Below, piece by piece: positions 16,583-25,800 of a stretch of DNA of 64,000 nt. Under the pieces are notes generated by a model. It did no database searches. It saw only the letters and a list, made by a program, of their open reading frames with translations, and was not told the DNA's origin. A program made the translations under genes and the position numbers. How positions within the stretch are numbered: position 1 is the first letter of the stretch; every line of letters starts with the position of its first letter. Location of the stretch: positions 1-64,000 of the forward strand of contig JADGMX010000006.1 in NCBI GenBank assembly GCA_015234525.1, given 5' to 3'. This stretch comes from Flavobacterium sp. Lineage in GTDB: Bacteria > Bacteroidota > Bacteroidia > Flavobacteriales > Flavobacteriaceae.

Positions 16583-17293
16583 TTATCTTTTGTTGTCCTG
16601 CATCGCAAATACACGCTTGAGTAAGTCGGATGTACGCGCATTAACATCGGTACGGATTTTCTTTTCTTCAACGGCAACCATTGTGAACACTCCGTCCATT
16701 GCTTTTCGGGTCACGTAATCCTTAAGATCCGGATTTACTTTCGTTACAAGCGGAATGCTGTTGTATTTCGTAATAATGTTCGCCCAAACCTTATCGGCGC
16801 CAACTTTGGCAAGCGATGTTTCAACTTTCGGACTAAACTTGGTGTATAACGCATTTGACGTGCTGTTTTGCAAATACATGGTAGCCGAGTTGTCGGTTCC
16901 CAACAAAATGTTTTTAGCATCGGTAAAAGTCATTTTAGTTACGGCATCAGAAAAAATCGGGATGGATTCTTTTACCGCTGATTCTGCTGCTCGATTCAGG
17001 ACTTTCAGCCCTTCATCAGCTAAACTTCCCATTCCGATATCGCGAAGTCCTTTATCGACTTTCTGAAGTTCAGGTGGAAGCAGGATTTTTACCATTTGGT
17101 TTTTGTAAAATCCGTCGGTGGCGGTCAATTTTGTTACTTGCTGATCGATACCTTTATTTAAGGCCTCCTTGAGTCCGGCGGCAATATCGGCATTGGCCAT
17201 GCTTCCTAAATTTGGATATTGACTTGCAACCTGCTGAAGTTCGGCACAGCCAAAAAGTAAGAAGGCAGACGCTACTGTAAAAAGCTTTTTCAT
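16583..17293 (-). CDS. DUF4197 lipoprotein, second of a tandem pair
   Basis: I place the start at 17293 (MKKLFTVASAFLLFGC); the frame extends further upstream to 17317 but would then run into the previous gene. The 236-residue protein has a lipoprotein signal with LLFGC. DUF4197 features follow: DIAAGLKEALNKGIDQQV, TDGFYKNQMVKILLPPEL and a C-terminal part with YVTRKAMDGVFTMVAVEEKKIR. It is a close paralog of the gene directly upstream, beginning one base after that gene's stop, so it is cotranscribed and arose by duplication. It is probably periplasmic; function unknown. Confidence 0.88.
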   Translation of the reverse strand: MKKLFTVASAFLLFGCAELQQVASQYPNLGSMANADIAAGLKEALNKGIDQQVTKLTATDGFYKNQMVKILLPPELQKVDKGLRDIGMGSLADEGLKVLNRAAESAVKESIPIFSDAVTKMTFTDAKNILLGTDNSATMYLQNSTSNALYTKFSPKVETSLAKVGADKVWANIITKYNSIPLVTKVNPDLKDYVTRKAMDGVFTMVAVEEKKIRTDVNARTSDLLKRVFAMQDNKR

Positions 17294-17294
17294 T

Positions 17295-18017
17295 TTATTT
17301 TTTATCTTGTTGGGCAAATACGCTCTGTAAAAGCGGTGTGGTTCGTGACGATACGTTATTTCTTATTTCAATCTCTTCAACAGCAATCATTTTAAATACG
17401 CCTTCAAGAGCTTTGTTGGTCACATAATCGTTGAGGTCTGTCTTAACTTCACGGGTCATCGGAAGCGCATTATACTTTTTCATGATCTCGCTCCATACTT
17501 TATCAGCACCAACTTTTCCAAGTGAGCTGCTAACTACCGGTAAAAATTTTTCGTAGAGTTCATTTGTCGTCGCCGATTGCAAATAAACCGTTGCCGCATT
17601 ATCGCGACCCATCAGGATTTCTTTTGCATCTTTTAGTTTCATATTCTTGATGGCGTCAACAAAAATCGGCGTCGATTCCTTTACGGCTTCTTCAGCTGCT
17701 CGGTTCAGCAACAGAATTCCCTCATCAGCCATTGCTCGCATTCCCGCGGCGCGCAAGGCTTTGTCAACAGTGCGCAATTCTTGGGGAAGCAAAATTTTTA
17801 CCGCCTGATTTTTATAAAATCCGTCGGTCGACGTCAACTTCACAACCTGCTTGTCAACGCCGTTTTGAAGCGCCTCTTTCAATCCGGTAGCGATATCGCT
17901 CTGGTTGGTCGCTTCTTTTACAGATGTTAGTTTGTTGTTTGTCTTTGTAATCAATTCCTTAAGTTGTGCATTTGATGCAAAAGGCACCAGCAACGCCAAT
18001 AAAAGTACTTTTTTCAT
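17295..18017 (-). CDS. DUF4197 secreted protein, first of a tandem pair
   Basis: The 240-residue protein has a signal peptide (MKKVLLLALLVPFASNA, then QLKEL). Unlike its neighbour it lacks a lipobox Cys, so it should be soluble in the periplasm. The two proteins share most of their length, for example DIATGLKEALQNGVDKQV, TDGFYKNQAVKILLPQEL and YVTNKALEGVFKMIAVEE. The pair therefore gives one soluble and one membrane-tethered version of the same domain. Function unknown. Confidence 0.88.
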   Translation of the reverse strand: MKKVLLLALLVPFASNAQLKELITKTNNKLTSVKEATNQSDIATGLKEALQNGVDKQVVKLTSTDGFYKNQAVKILLPQELRTVDKALRAAGMRAMADEGILLLNRAAEEAVKESTPIFVDAIKNMKLKDAKEILMGRDNAATVYLQSATTNELYEKFLPVVSSSLGKVGADKVWSEIMKKYNALPMTREVKTDLNDYVTNKALEGVFKMIAVEEIEIRNNVSSRTTPLLQSVFAQQDKK

Positions 18018-18147
18018 AATTGTATTTTTCGTCCGTATTTTAAGATATATAATCGTGCAAACTTGCCGGACCTTTTAGTTTTTTAAATGTACATAAATTT
18101 TTAAATAATCCGTAAATTGCTGGCGTTTTTGAACTACTAAAATTAAG

Positions 18148-21100
18148 ATGGAGCAAGTAAAACCCTATACACCTGTAAATAAAGTAAGAATTGTAACAGC
18201 GGCATCGCTTTTTGACGGTCATGATGCGGCAATCAACATCATGCGACGCATTATTCAGTCGACCGGAGTTGAGGTAATCCACCTCGGACACGACAGAAGT
18301 GTCGAAGAAGTGGTAAATACCGCAATCCAGGAAGATGCAAACGCGATTGCAATGACCTCATATCAAGGCGGCCATATCGAATATTTCAAATATATGCACG
18401 ACCTTTTAAAAGAGAAAGGTGCCGGACATATCAAGATTTTTGGTGGCGGTGGCGGTGTAATTCTGCCTTCTGAAATCGACGATCTTCAGGATTACGGAAT
18501 CACCCGCATCTATTCTCCTGACGATGGTCGCGCGCTTGGATTACAAGGGATGATTAACGATCTTGTTCAAACCTCTGATTTTCCTGTTGGTGATAAACTC
18601 AACGGTGAAATCAACCACCTCGAAGATAAAAATCCGACTGCAATTGCACGCGTCATCTCATCGGCTGAAAATTTCCCGGACGTTGCAAAACAAACCATGC
18701 AGCAAATCGCTGAAAAAAATAAAACAAGCAAAACTCCGGTTCTCGGCATCACAGGTACGGGTGGCGCAGGGAAGTCGTCGTTGGTCGATGAACTTGTTCG
18801 CCGGTTCTTAATCGATTTCCCTGAAAAAACTATCGGACTTATCTCTGTCGATCCGTCGAAAAGAAAAACCGGTGGTGCGCTGTTAGGCGATAGAATCCGC
18901 ATGAACGCGATCAACAATCCGCGAGTCTACATGCGTTCTCTTGCCACGCGTCAGTCAAATTTGGCACTGTCAAAATATGTTGCTGATGCCATCGAAGTAC
19001 TAAAAGCCGCAAAATACGATCTGATTATCCTCGAAACATCGGGAATCGGTCAATCGGATACTGAAATCATGGATCATTCAGATGTGGCATTATATGTCAT
19101 GACACCTGAATTTGGAGCGGCAACTCAGTTGGAAAAAATCGACATGCTTGATTTTGCCGACCTGGTCGCAATCAACAAATTTGACAAACGTGGTTCTCTT
19201 GACGCGTTGCGCGATGTGAAAAAGCAATTTCAACGAAACCATCAGCTTTGGGAGGCCGACCTTGATTCACTTCCTGTTTTCGGAACGATTGCATCGCAGT
19301 TCAACGATCCCGGAATGAATACGCTCTACAAGGCGATCATGGATAAAATCGCTGAAAAAACCGAATCAGAGTTAATTTCAAACTTCGAAATTAGCCGTGA
19401 AATGAGCGAGAAAATTTTCGTTATTCCGCCGCACCGTTCTCGTTACCTTTCTGAAATCGCCGAGAATAATCGCAAATATGATGAAACGGCCAACACTCAA
19501 AAAGAAGTGGCGCAAAAACTGTATGCCATTCACAAAACCCTAGAAAGCGTTTCAGGTAAAAAAATCGCTCATACGAAATACGGCCTTGATCTCGATCAGC
19601 TTCAAGACGGTCAATCAGACAAATCCGATTTTATCAAATTGCTTTCAGCCGAGTTCGATCGTGTTAAAATGGACCTCGATCCGTACAATTGGGACATTAT
19701 CGTAAACTGGCAGGACAAAATCAAAAAGTATAAAGATCCGGTTTATGGCTTTAAGGTTCGCGATCGCGAGATTAAAATCCAAACGCACACCGAATCACTT
19801 TCACACACGCAGATTCCGAAAGTGGCATTACCTAAATACGAGGCTTGGGGCGATATTTTAAAGTGGAATCTCCAGGAAAATGTTCCCGGCGAATTCCCAT
19901 TTGCATCTGGATTGTATCCATTTAAACGTGAGGGTGAAGATCCATCGCGAATGTTTGCCGGAGAAGGCGGGCCGGAAAGAACCAACAAGCGTTTTCACTA
20001 TGTAAGCGCCGGAATGCCTGCGAAACGTTTATCAACAGCTTTCGACAGTGTTACTTTATATGGTAACGATCCGCACACGCGACCGGATATTTATGGTAAA
20101 ATCGGTAACGCCGGAGTGTCGGTTTGCTGTCTTGATGATGCCAAAAAATTATATTCAGGTTTCGACCTTGTTCATGCGCTAACATCGGTGAGTATGACCA
20201 TTAACGGGCCTGCGCCAATGTTACTCGGATTTTTCTTAAACGCCGCAATCGATCAGCAATGTGAAGTTTACATCAAGGAAAACGGACTTGAACAGCAAGT
20301 TGAGGATAAGATTAAAGCGATTTATCTCGATAAAGGTCTGGACCGACCACGTTACAACGGCGAATTGCCGGCAGGGAACAACGGGCTCGGATTGATGTTA
20401 CTTGGTGTCACCGGTGATCAGGTGCTTCCGGCGGATGTTTACGCAGATATTAAAAAACGAACGTTGTCGCAGGTTCGCGGAACGGTTCAAGCCGATATTT
20501 TAAAAGAAGATCAAGCGCAAAACACATGTATTTTCTCGACTGAATTCGCACTTCGCTTAATGGGTGACGTTCAGGAATATTTTATCGAAAACAACATCAG
20601 AAACTTCTATTCGGTTTCAATTTCAGGCTATCACATCGCTGAAGCCGGGGCGAATCCGGTCACACAACTCGCATTTACACTTGCCAATGGGTTCACTTAC
20701 GTGGAATATTATCTGAGCCGCGGAATGAACATTAACGACTTTGGTCCGAATCTTTCATTTTTCTTCTCAAACGGAATCGATCCGGAATATTCGGTAATCG
20801 GACGCGTAGCTCGGAAAATCTGGGCAAAAGCGTTAAAACAAAAGTATGGTGCCAACGAACGTGCTCAAATGTTGAAATATCACATTCAGACATCCGGTCG
20901 TTCGCTTCACGCACAAGAAATAGATTTTAACGATATCCGAACCACGCTTCAGGCGCTATATGCGATTTACGACAACTGTAACTCGCTTCACACAAATGCA
21001 TACGACGAAGCAATCACAACGCCAACTGAAGAATCGGTTCGTCGCGCAATGGCTATTCAATTAATCATCAACAAGGAACTCGGACTTGCCAAAAACGAAA

Positions 21101-21576
21101 ACCCGTTACAAGGATCGTTTATCATCGAGGAATTAACCGACCTTGTCGAAGAGGCCGTATTGCTCGAGTTTGATCGCATTACCGAAAGAGGTGGCGTACT
21201 TGGCGCGATGGAAACCATGTATCAGCGTTCAAAGATTCAGGAGGAAAGCCTTTATTATGAAACGTTGAAGCACAATGGCGAATTCCCAATCATCGGTGTA
21301 AATACGTTCTTGAGCAGCAAAGGATCTCCAACTGTGATTCCAGCTGAAGTTATCCGGGCAACCGAAGAAGAGAAGCAATTCCAGATTTCGATGCTTGACA
21401 ACCTTCACCGAGCTTATGACGGACTGGAAGAGAAGCAGATTGCAGAAATTCAGGATGCCGCGATTCAAAATAAAAACATCTTTGAAAAACTGATGGAAGC
21501 CACCAAAGTGTGTTCGCTCGGGCAAATTACTTCTGCCTTGTTTGAAGTTGGCGGTCAATATCGCAGAAATATGTAA
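18148..21576 (+). CDS. icmF: Fused isobutyryl-CoA mutase with GTPase chaperone domain
   Basis: This 1142-residue protein fuses three units. A coenzyme B12-binding domain (about 10-145) has DGHDAA (23-28; H25 is the lower cobalt ligand). A MeaB-like G-protein chaperone (about 195-410) has the P-loop GTGGAGKSS (203-211). A mutase barrel (about 560-1135) carries the [14 protein letters not shown] motif. Phe592 lies where methylmalonyl-CoA mutase has a Tyr, which points to isobutyryl/butyryl-CoA or a related branched substrate rather than methylmalonyl-CoA. It rearranges the acyl-CoA carbon skeleton by adenosylcobalamin radical chemistry, with GTPase-gated cofactor loading. It is alone in its operon; a 51-codon gene follows 16 bp after its stop. 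Confidence 0.93.
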   Translation: MEQVKPYTPVNKVRIVTAASLFDGHDAAINIMRRIIQSTGVEVIHLGHDRSVEEVVNTAIQEDANAIAMTSYQGGHIEYFKYMHDLLKEKGAGHIKIFGGGGGVILPSEIDDLQDYGITRIYSPDDGRALGLQGMINDLVQTSDFPVGDKLNGEINHLEDKNPTAIARVISSAENFPDVAKQTMQQIAEKNKTSKTPVLGITGTGGAGKSSLVDELVRRFLIDFPEKTIGLISVDPSKRKTGGALLGDRIRMNAINNPRVYMRSLATRQSNLALSKYVADAIEVLKAAKYDLIILETSGIGQSDTEIMDHSDVALYVMTPEFGAATQLEKIDMLDFADLVAINKFDKRGSLDALRDVKKQFQRNHQLWEADLDSLPVFGTIASQFNDPGMNTLYKAIMDKIAEKTESELISNFEISREMSEKIFVIPPHRSRYLSEIAENNRKYDETANTQKEVAQKLYAIHKTLESVSGKKIAHTKYGLDLDQLQDGQSDKSDFIKLLSAEFDRVKMDLDPYNWDIIVNWQDKIKKYKDPVYGFKVRDREIKIQTHTESLSHTQIPKVALPKYEAWGDILKWNLQENVPGEFPFASGLYPFKREGEDPSRMFAGEGGPERTNKRFHYVSAGMPAKRLSTAFDSVTLYGNDPHTRPDIYGKIGNAGVSVCCLDDAKKLYSGFDLVHALTSVSMTINGPAPMLLGFFLNAAIDQQCEVYIKENGLEQQVEDKIKAIYLDKGLDRPRYNGELPAGNNGLGLMLLGVTGDQVLPADVYADIKKRTLSQVRGTVQADILKEDQAQNTCIFSTEFALRLMGDVQEYFIENNIRNFYSVSISGYHIAEAGANPVTQLAFTLANGFTYVEYYLSRGMNINDFGPNLSFFFSNGIDPEYSVIGRVARKIWAKALKQKYGANERAQMLKYHIQTSGRSLHAQEIDFNDIRTTLQALYAIYDNCNSLHTNAYDEAITTPTEESVRRAMAIQLIINKELGLAKNENPLQGSFIIEELTDLVEEAVLLEFDRITERGGVLGAMETMYQRSKIQEESLYYETLKHNGEFPIIGVNTFLSSKGSPTVIPAEVIRATEEEKQFQISMLDNLHRAYDGLEEKQIAEIQDAAIQNKNIFEKLMEATKVCSLGQITSALFEVGGQYRRNM

Positions 21577-21592
21577 CTTTAAATAAAAAGTT

Positions 21593-21748
21593 ATGAGAGA
21601 ATTCGAAATTTGGGAAATTGTGGTGTTGGTCGTTTTTATCAGCACATTCATCTTAGGCTCACTTGGAACTGCTCGATATTTGATTCGGCGGCGGAAAAAT
21701 AAAGCCAAAGCCAAACTCGACCAAGAGCAAAACAATACTCTTTCATAA
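21593..21748 (+). CDS. 51-residue single-pass membrane peptide
   Basis: The small frame starts ATG at 21593 and ends TAA at 21748. It reads MREFEIWEIVVLVVF, then a hydrophobic stretch to about residue 26, then basic RYLIRRRKNKAKAK. One helix with a positive C-terminal tail predicts the N-terminus outside and the tail in the cytoplasm. TAACTTTA (21574-21581), overlapping the icmF stop, could be its own -7 box. It is too short for a family call. Coding nature is inferred from composition and position. Confidence 0.55.
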   Translation: MREFEIWEIVVLVVFISTFILGSLGTARYLIRRRKNKAKAKLDQEQNNTLS

Positions 21749-21817
21749 ATTTCTGTAAACTACTTAAATGCTAAAATTTATAATCCGTAACTTAGAAAGT
21801 ATCTAAAGTTGCGGATT

Positions 21818-23053
21818 ATGAAGCATTTATACCTACTTGCATTTTTGTTGTTCGGATTTGTAATGCATTCTCAAGTGGTGGGATGTAACGATCCCATGGC
21901 CGCAAATTTCAATCCTGCTGCCACGCTAAATGATGGTAGCTGCATTTATGACCGCGTTACGCTTGGGGCCGAGTTTTCGGTCGACCTTCCAAACGACATC
22001 AGCGAAACCTCAGGCCTGATCTACTACAACAATCAATTGTTAACTCACAACGACAGCAACGATACCGATTTGTACGGGATCGATTCTGTTACCGGCCAAA
22101 TCACATCACGAATTAAGTTAGCAAATGTTCGCAATATCGATTGGGAAGATCTCGCCCAGGACGATCAATTCATTTATATCGCCGACTTTGGAAATAACGC
22201 CAAAGGAAATCGCGGCAACTTGCAAATTCTGCGGATATTGAAGGAGCGACTTTTGACAAATCCAATAATTGATACCATTTCGTTTAGCTATTCCGACCAA
22301 CCTTTGCCGTTGCCAACTCGTGGAAATGCCAATAAAACCGACTTCGATTGTGAAGCCTTTATCGTAACTGATAATTTCTTTTATCTTTTTACAAAACAGT
22401 GGAATTCAAAAGCCACGGCGCTTTATCGGTTGCCGAAGATTCCGGGTGCACATTCTGCGGAGCTTTTGAGTGCGATGGATGTGGGCGGACTCATAACCGG
22501 AGCGACGATTCACCCTGAAAGCGGCGTTATAACTTTAGTAGGTTACGACGGACTGGTGCGGCCGTTTTTATACTTGCTATATGATTATCCGGATGATAAA
22601 TTCTTCTCCGGAAATATTAGGCGAATCGATTTAGCCATGCAATTCAGTCAACTCGAATCGGTAGCAACCCTTGACGGTACCACCTTTCATCTGACTAATG
22701 AGCGCTTGCAACGTCGGCCACTTGTTAATGTTCCGGCGCAATTACACCGAATTAATCTCGCGCCTTACATCGGATTTTACGTCAATAGCATCCGGTTAAA
22801 CAACAATGACCCGCTTAATCTGAGCCAATTTGTAGCGTATCAGGACCGAATCAATAAACTTGTCACCGTTCGGGTCCGGGAACCCCTTGTGGGCGCGCCG
22901 TTTTTCTTTCTCGACCAAAGCGGAACCATTGCACTCGAAGGCGCTATTGATGCTCTAACCACGCAAATTGATGCAAGTACGCTTGCTCGCGGGATCTATC
23001 AACTACGCATCGGGCGGGATCAGGGAAGAACTACAAATATTATTATTGATTGA
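21818..23053 (+). CDS. Secreted beta-propeller-like protein with T9SS type A signal
   Basis: Start at ATG 21818 (MKHLYLLAFLLFGFVMHSQ) gives a signal peptide. Next comes CNDPMAANFNPAATLNDGSC, the Cys-flanked module frequent in secreted flavobacterial proteins. The middle (about 40-330) has repeated GLIYYNNQLLTHNDSN- and DWEDLAQDDQFIYIADFGNN-type blades, suggesting a beta-propeller related to SdiA-regulated/esterase-like families. The C-terminus (ASTLARGIYQLRIG..TTNIIID) is a T9SS type A sorting signal. It overlaps the convergent DUF1543 gene by 11 bp at the 3' end. Exact activity unknown. Confidence 0.8.
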   Translation: MKHLYLLAFLLFGFVMHSQVVGCNDPMAANFNPAATLNDGSCIYDRVTLGAEFSVDLPNDISETSGLIYYNNQLLTHNDSNDTDLYGIDSVTGQITSRIKLANVRNIDWEDLAQDDQFIYIADFGNNAKGNRGNLQILRILKERLLTNPIIDTISFSYSDQPLPLPTRGNANKTDFDCEAFIVTDNFFYLFTKQWNSKATALYRLPKIPGAHSAELLSAMDVGGLITGATIHPESGVITLVGYDGLVRPFLYLLYDYPDDKFFSGNIRRIDLAMQFSQLESVATLDGTTFHLTNERLQRRPLVNVPAQLHRINLAPYIGFYVNSIRLNNNDPLNLSQFVAYQDRINKLVTVRVREPLVGAPFFFLDQSGTIALEGAIDALTTQIDASTLARGIYQLRIGRDQGRTTNIIID

Positions 23054-23615
23054 TCAAGCTCATTTTTCGCAGCGTCAAATAGCCGATATGGAGTTGATCT
23101 TCCTCGTTATCGTCGGTCCTGGTCAATTTGATTGAATACCGCGTTCTCAGATCTTCCGACAACATTTCTTCAACTTTGTACGAATCGTCGACGTCGATTC
23201 CGTATTTGTCATCAATATGTGAGGTCGCTCCCTTAAACGTATAATGCTTGTAAAACGTTGTCTTTTTTGCCGCTTTTATCGCATCCGACAACGATTCGGC
23301 CACCGATAATAATTTGTAGTGATACTCTTCAAAATCGCCTGGTTTGTAACCGCCCAGATTTATAAAGTACAACGTTTCAGCTGTGGTTTGGGCGTTCATT
23401 CGATCGAAAATTTCAATTTGAAAGCCGTCAACACGCGTGACTTCACGCCAGGCATCAATATGAATTTCACCCTTGGCTTCAGGCCAGAATTGTTTTATCT
23501 GCGGAATCAACGTGGCCAAGTTTTCTGCAATTCCAAAAAAAATATCGTGCTGTTCTGTAAATCGACCGGCCGGTGTGCAACCAACCATCAGCATGTACAA
23601 TTTCATATTCATCAT
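23043..23615 (-). CDS. DUF1543 domain protein
   Basis: The 190-residue cytoplasmic protein has the DUF1543 opening MKLYMLMVGCTPAGRFTEQHD. That suggests the real start may be the internal ATG at 23606 rather than 23615. It contains a second similar half (about 85-185), with LYFINLGGYKPGDFEEYH mirroring the first, as in two-domain DUF1543 members. The function is unknown. Its 3' end overlaps the propeller gene. Confidence 0.85.
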   Translation of the reverse strand: MMNMKLYMLMVGCTPAGRFTEQHDIFFGIAENLATLIPQIKQFWPEAKGEIHIDAWREVTRVDGFQIEIFDRMNAQTTAETLYFINLGGYKPGDFEEYHYKLLSVAESLSDAIKAAKKTTFYKHYTFKGATSHIDDKYGIDVDDSYKVEEMLSEDLRTRYSIKLTRTDDNEEDQLHIGYLTLRKMSLINQ

Positions 23616-23659
23616 GACATAAAAGTAATTAAAGAAAATACAAAGCTGAGCGGAAATGG

Positions 23660-23689
23660 TTGTTTTGATTGAGAAAAATCATAATTTTA
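23660..23689 (+). promoter_or_regulatory. Promoter of the collagen-like lipoprotein gene
   Basis: TTG (23660-23662), 19 bp, TAATTTTA (23682-23689), 18 bp before ATG 23708. This placement supports the downstream start. Confidence 0.55.
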
Positions 23690-23707
23690 GGCATAAACTT
23701 AATCACT

Positions 23708-24229
23708 ATGAAAAAAATATTTTATCTGTTTATGATCACAACTGCTTTGGTGATCGGAGGTTGCGAAGGCCCGGAAGGTCCAAGAGGACCGCAGGGACCG
23801 GCCGGTGGGAATGTAGAAGCTGAGGTTTTTGAACTCATCAACGTCGATTTCTCTCTAAACAACAACGGCGAATATACCATCTTCAGAAATTTGAACATTC
23901 TCGATTCGGATGTGGTTCTAATTTACAGAATGGCGGGAACCATCGATGCACAAACTCCAATCTGGCAATTGCTTCCCAGAACGTTGTTTCTCAATGAAGG
24001 TGAACTTGATTACGACTACGATTTCTCGGCTGAAGATTTTACGATTTATGCGGGCGGAACGTATAATTTAGCGCTTACGCCCGAATATATCAACGATCAG
24101 GTTTTTAGAATCGTAATTATTCCGGGTCAATTCTCAGACCGGCCGGCCTCAGTGGTGGATTTCAGCGATTACAACGCCGTGATCGAAGCTTATAATCTTC
24201 AGGGCAAACCAGTCAGACAAATTAATTAA
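23708..24229 (+). CDS. Lipoprotein with short collagen-like Gly-X-Y stretch
   Basis: The start is at 23708 (MKKIFYLFMITTALVIGGC); the frame extends upstream to 23669 but a promoter lies in that part. After the lipobox Cys come about five Gly-X-Y triplets (GPEGPRGPQGPAG), then a beta-rich domain of about 140 residues (VEAEVFELINVDFSLN to the end). Lipoproteins with this layout are widespread in Bacteroidetes, but the domain has no known function that I recall. The short collagen stretch may act as a stiff spacer from the membrane. Confidence 0.8.
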   Translation: MKKIFYLFMITTALVIGGCEGPEGPRGPQGPAGGNVEAEVFELINVDFSLNNNGEYTIFRNLNILDSDVVLIYRMAGTIDAQTPIWQLLPRTLFLNEGELDYDYDFSAEDFTIYAGGTYNLALTPEYINDQVFRIVIIPGQFSDRPASVVDFSDYNAVIEAYNLQGKPVRQIN

Positions 24230-24232
24230 AAC

Positions 24233-24260
24233 AAAAAAGGGACGTAATGTCCCTTTTTTT
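24233..24260. terminator. Bidirectional terminator
   Basis: AAAAAAGGGAC (24233-24243) pairs with GTCCCTTTTTT (24249-24259) around GTAAT. It lies between the convergent lipoprotein and terC genes and runs into the terC stop. Confidence 0.85.
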
Positions 24261-25233
24261 ATTCTTCATCCCGATCGCCGGTATCAACAACCGTCGTGCG
24301 GCTTTTATATAAGGAGTAGAGAATTCCGACTAATAGCGAAACTCCGATAAATGCAAGCGAAACCCATTCCTCGAACTTCACATAATCGTGAGCAAGCATT
24401 TTTAATCCGACAAAAGATAATATCGCGATCAAACTGTACTCGACATAAGCGAATTTTTCGAGCATATTTGCCAAAAAGAAATACATTGATCGTAATCCGA
24501 GGATTGCAAAAATATTCGAGCTAAAAACAAGGAATGGATCTGAAGTAATTGCCAGAATCGCCGGAACGCTGTCAACCGCAAAGACCACGTCCATCACTTC
24601 AATTACTACAAGGGCTACAAAAAGCGGAGTCGCGAACGTTTTTCCGCCTTCCTTATGAAAGAAATGTTCGCCGTCAATCCGAGTCGATATCGGTACAAAT
24701 CTGCCTAAAACTTTATATACAAACGATTTCTTAGGATCGAATTCTTCTTCTTCTTTCGAGTTGAACAGCATTTTGGCAGCCGTGAAGATCAGGAAAATAC
24801 CAAAAATATAAGTCATCCAGGTAAACTTGTTGATCAGCATCACGCCAAAGAAAATCATTAGCCCGCGGAAGACAATCGCACCCAGAATTCCCCAGAATAA
24901 CACGCGATGTTGGTATTTCTTCGGAATTTTAAACGACGCAAAAATGATCGCAATCACGAAAATATTATCGATGCTCAGCGAAAGTTCGATCAAATAACCC
25001 GTAATGTATTTCACCATAGCGTCGGTAGGCGTCAGCAAATCCGGATTATCAATGTGGTTGTTGAGGTAAAGCCAATAAACCACGCCTGAAAATGCAAAAG
25101 AAAGCGAAACCCAAAGAAGCGTCCACTTGCTGGCTTCCTTTGTCGTAATGATATGCGGATTTTTGTTAAAAACTCCAAGGTCTAACGCCAGAAAAATAAA
25201 AATCGCTGCAATAAAAATAATCCAAACAGTCAT
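24259..25233 (-). CDS. TerC family integral membrane protein
   Basis: I choose ATG 25233 (MTVWIIFIAAIFIFLALDLG); the frame extends to 25266 but a -7 box lies in that extension. The 324-residue protein has about eight or nine membrane helices. Acidic patterns in the helices (LELSLSIDNIFVIAIIFA-like and VFAVDSVPAILAI) are the TerC hallmark and probably bind metal. TerC proteins are linked to metal export, for example metallating exoenzymes with Mn, and to tellurite resistance. No ter genes are nearby, so a general metal-handling role is more likely than tellurite resistance. Confidence 0.9.
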   Translation of the reverse strand: MTVWIIFIAAIFIFLALDLGVFNKNPHIITTKEASKWTLLWVSLSFAFSGVVYWLYLNNHIDNPDLLTPTDAMVKYITGYLIELSLSIDNIFVIAIIFASFKIPKKYQHRVLFWGILGAIVFRGLMIFFGVMLINKFTWMTYIFGIFLIFTAAKMLFNSKEEEEFDPKKSFVYKVLGRFVPISTRIDGEHFFHKEGGKTFATPLFVALVVIEVMDVVFAVDSVPAILAITSDPFLVFSSNIFAILGLRSMYFFLANMLEKFAYVEYSLIAILSFVGLKMLAHDYVKFEEWVSLAFIGVSLLVGILYSLYKSRTTVVDTGDRDEE

Positions 25234-25249
25234 CCGTAATTTTTTTAAG

Positions 25250-25257
25250 CAAATATA
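25250..25257 (-). promoter_or_regulatory. -7 box of terC
   Basis: On the minus strand TATATTTG matches TAnnTTTG exactly and lies 16 bp before ATG 25233. Confidence 0.45.
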
Positions 25258-25367
25258 AGCGAACAATAAATGCTGTTAAAGAAAATTAGCATTCCAAATA
25301 GACATTTTGGTTTTCCGCGGAAAAAAGTAATTAAAAATGCAAACTTTAAATTAATTCTTGATTTTTA

Positions 25368-25450
25368 GGAGCTAAATCCCGCTGTTCGCTTCAATCTTTT
25401 TTCGTTTTCGCAAACTCAAAAAGGATTTCCGACTGCCATCGGGGCTAGGG
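25368..25450 (+). repeat. Dispersed structured element, copy 6 (subfamily A)
   Basis: AGC-TAAAT-CCCG (25370-25381) pairs with CGGG-GCT (25440-25446). The core stem is ATCTTTTTT (25394-25402) with AAAAAGGAT (25418-25426), capped by a GTTT/AAAC hairpin. It forms an inverted pair with copy 7, about 105 bp away. Confidence 0.75.
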
Positions 25451-25554
25451 CCCGGCCAATGTTTTCAACTAAGAAAAATGATTCAACCAAGCCAATCGCC
25501 AAACAATATCGGCGGCCGCTCACATAGTTTCAGATAAAATATGGTACACTCAAA

Positions 25555-25632
25555 CCTAGCCCCGATGGGCGCGGCATCCTTTTTCTAATCCGAAGGTTAG
25601 GAAAAGATATAGCAAACAGCGGGAGATTGCGG
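25555..25632 (-). repeat. Dispersed structured element, copy 7 (subfamily A)
   Basis: On the minus strand CCCG (25623-25620) pairs with CGGG (25564-25561). The core stem ATCTTTTC/AAAAAGGAT is capped by a CTAACC-TTCG-GATTAG hairpin. It is inverted relative to copy 6 in the 567-bp terC-glnN gap. Confidence 0.75.
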
Positions 25633-25725
25633 CAAAGAAATCGTAAATTATCTGCTCCTAAACTTCGGCAGCATTCTGAGTACAATTTCTGATAAAAATA
25701 TTTTTTTGAAAAAATATAGGGGGTC

Positions 25726-25758
25726 TTGTCGTAGAAAAACACTTTTATTTTACTTTTG
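25726..25758 (+). promoter_or_regulatory. Promoter of glnN
   Basis: TTG (25726-25728), 22 bp, TACTTTTG (25751-25758), an exact -7 match. Predicted leader about 40 nt to ATG 25801. The rest of the 25267-25725 gap holds the two inverted repeat copies and no gene. Confidence 0.55.
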
Positions 25759-25800
25759 CCCTATAAATTATCGGGGTATAATTCAAAAAACATTCTTTTT

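Noticed and set aside
24259..25233. Tellurite-resistance (ter) gene cluster
   Set aside because: TerC stands alone; no terA, terB, terD, terE or terZ genes are in the window.
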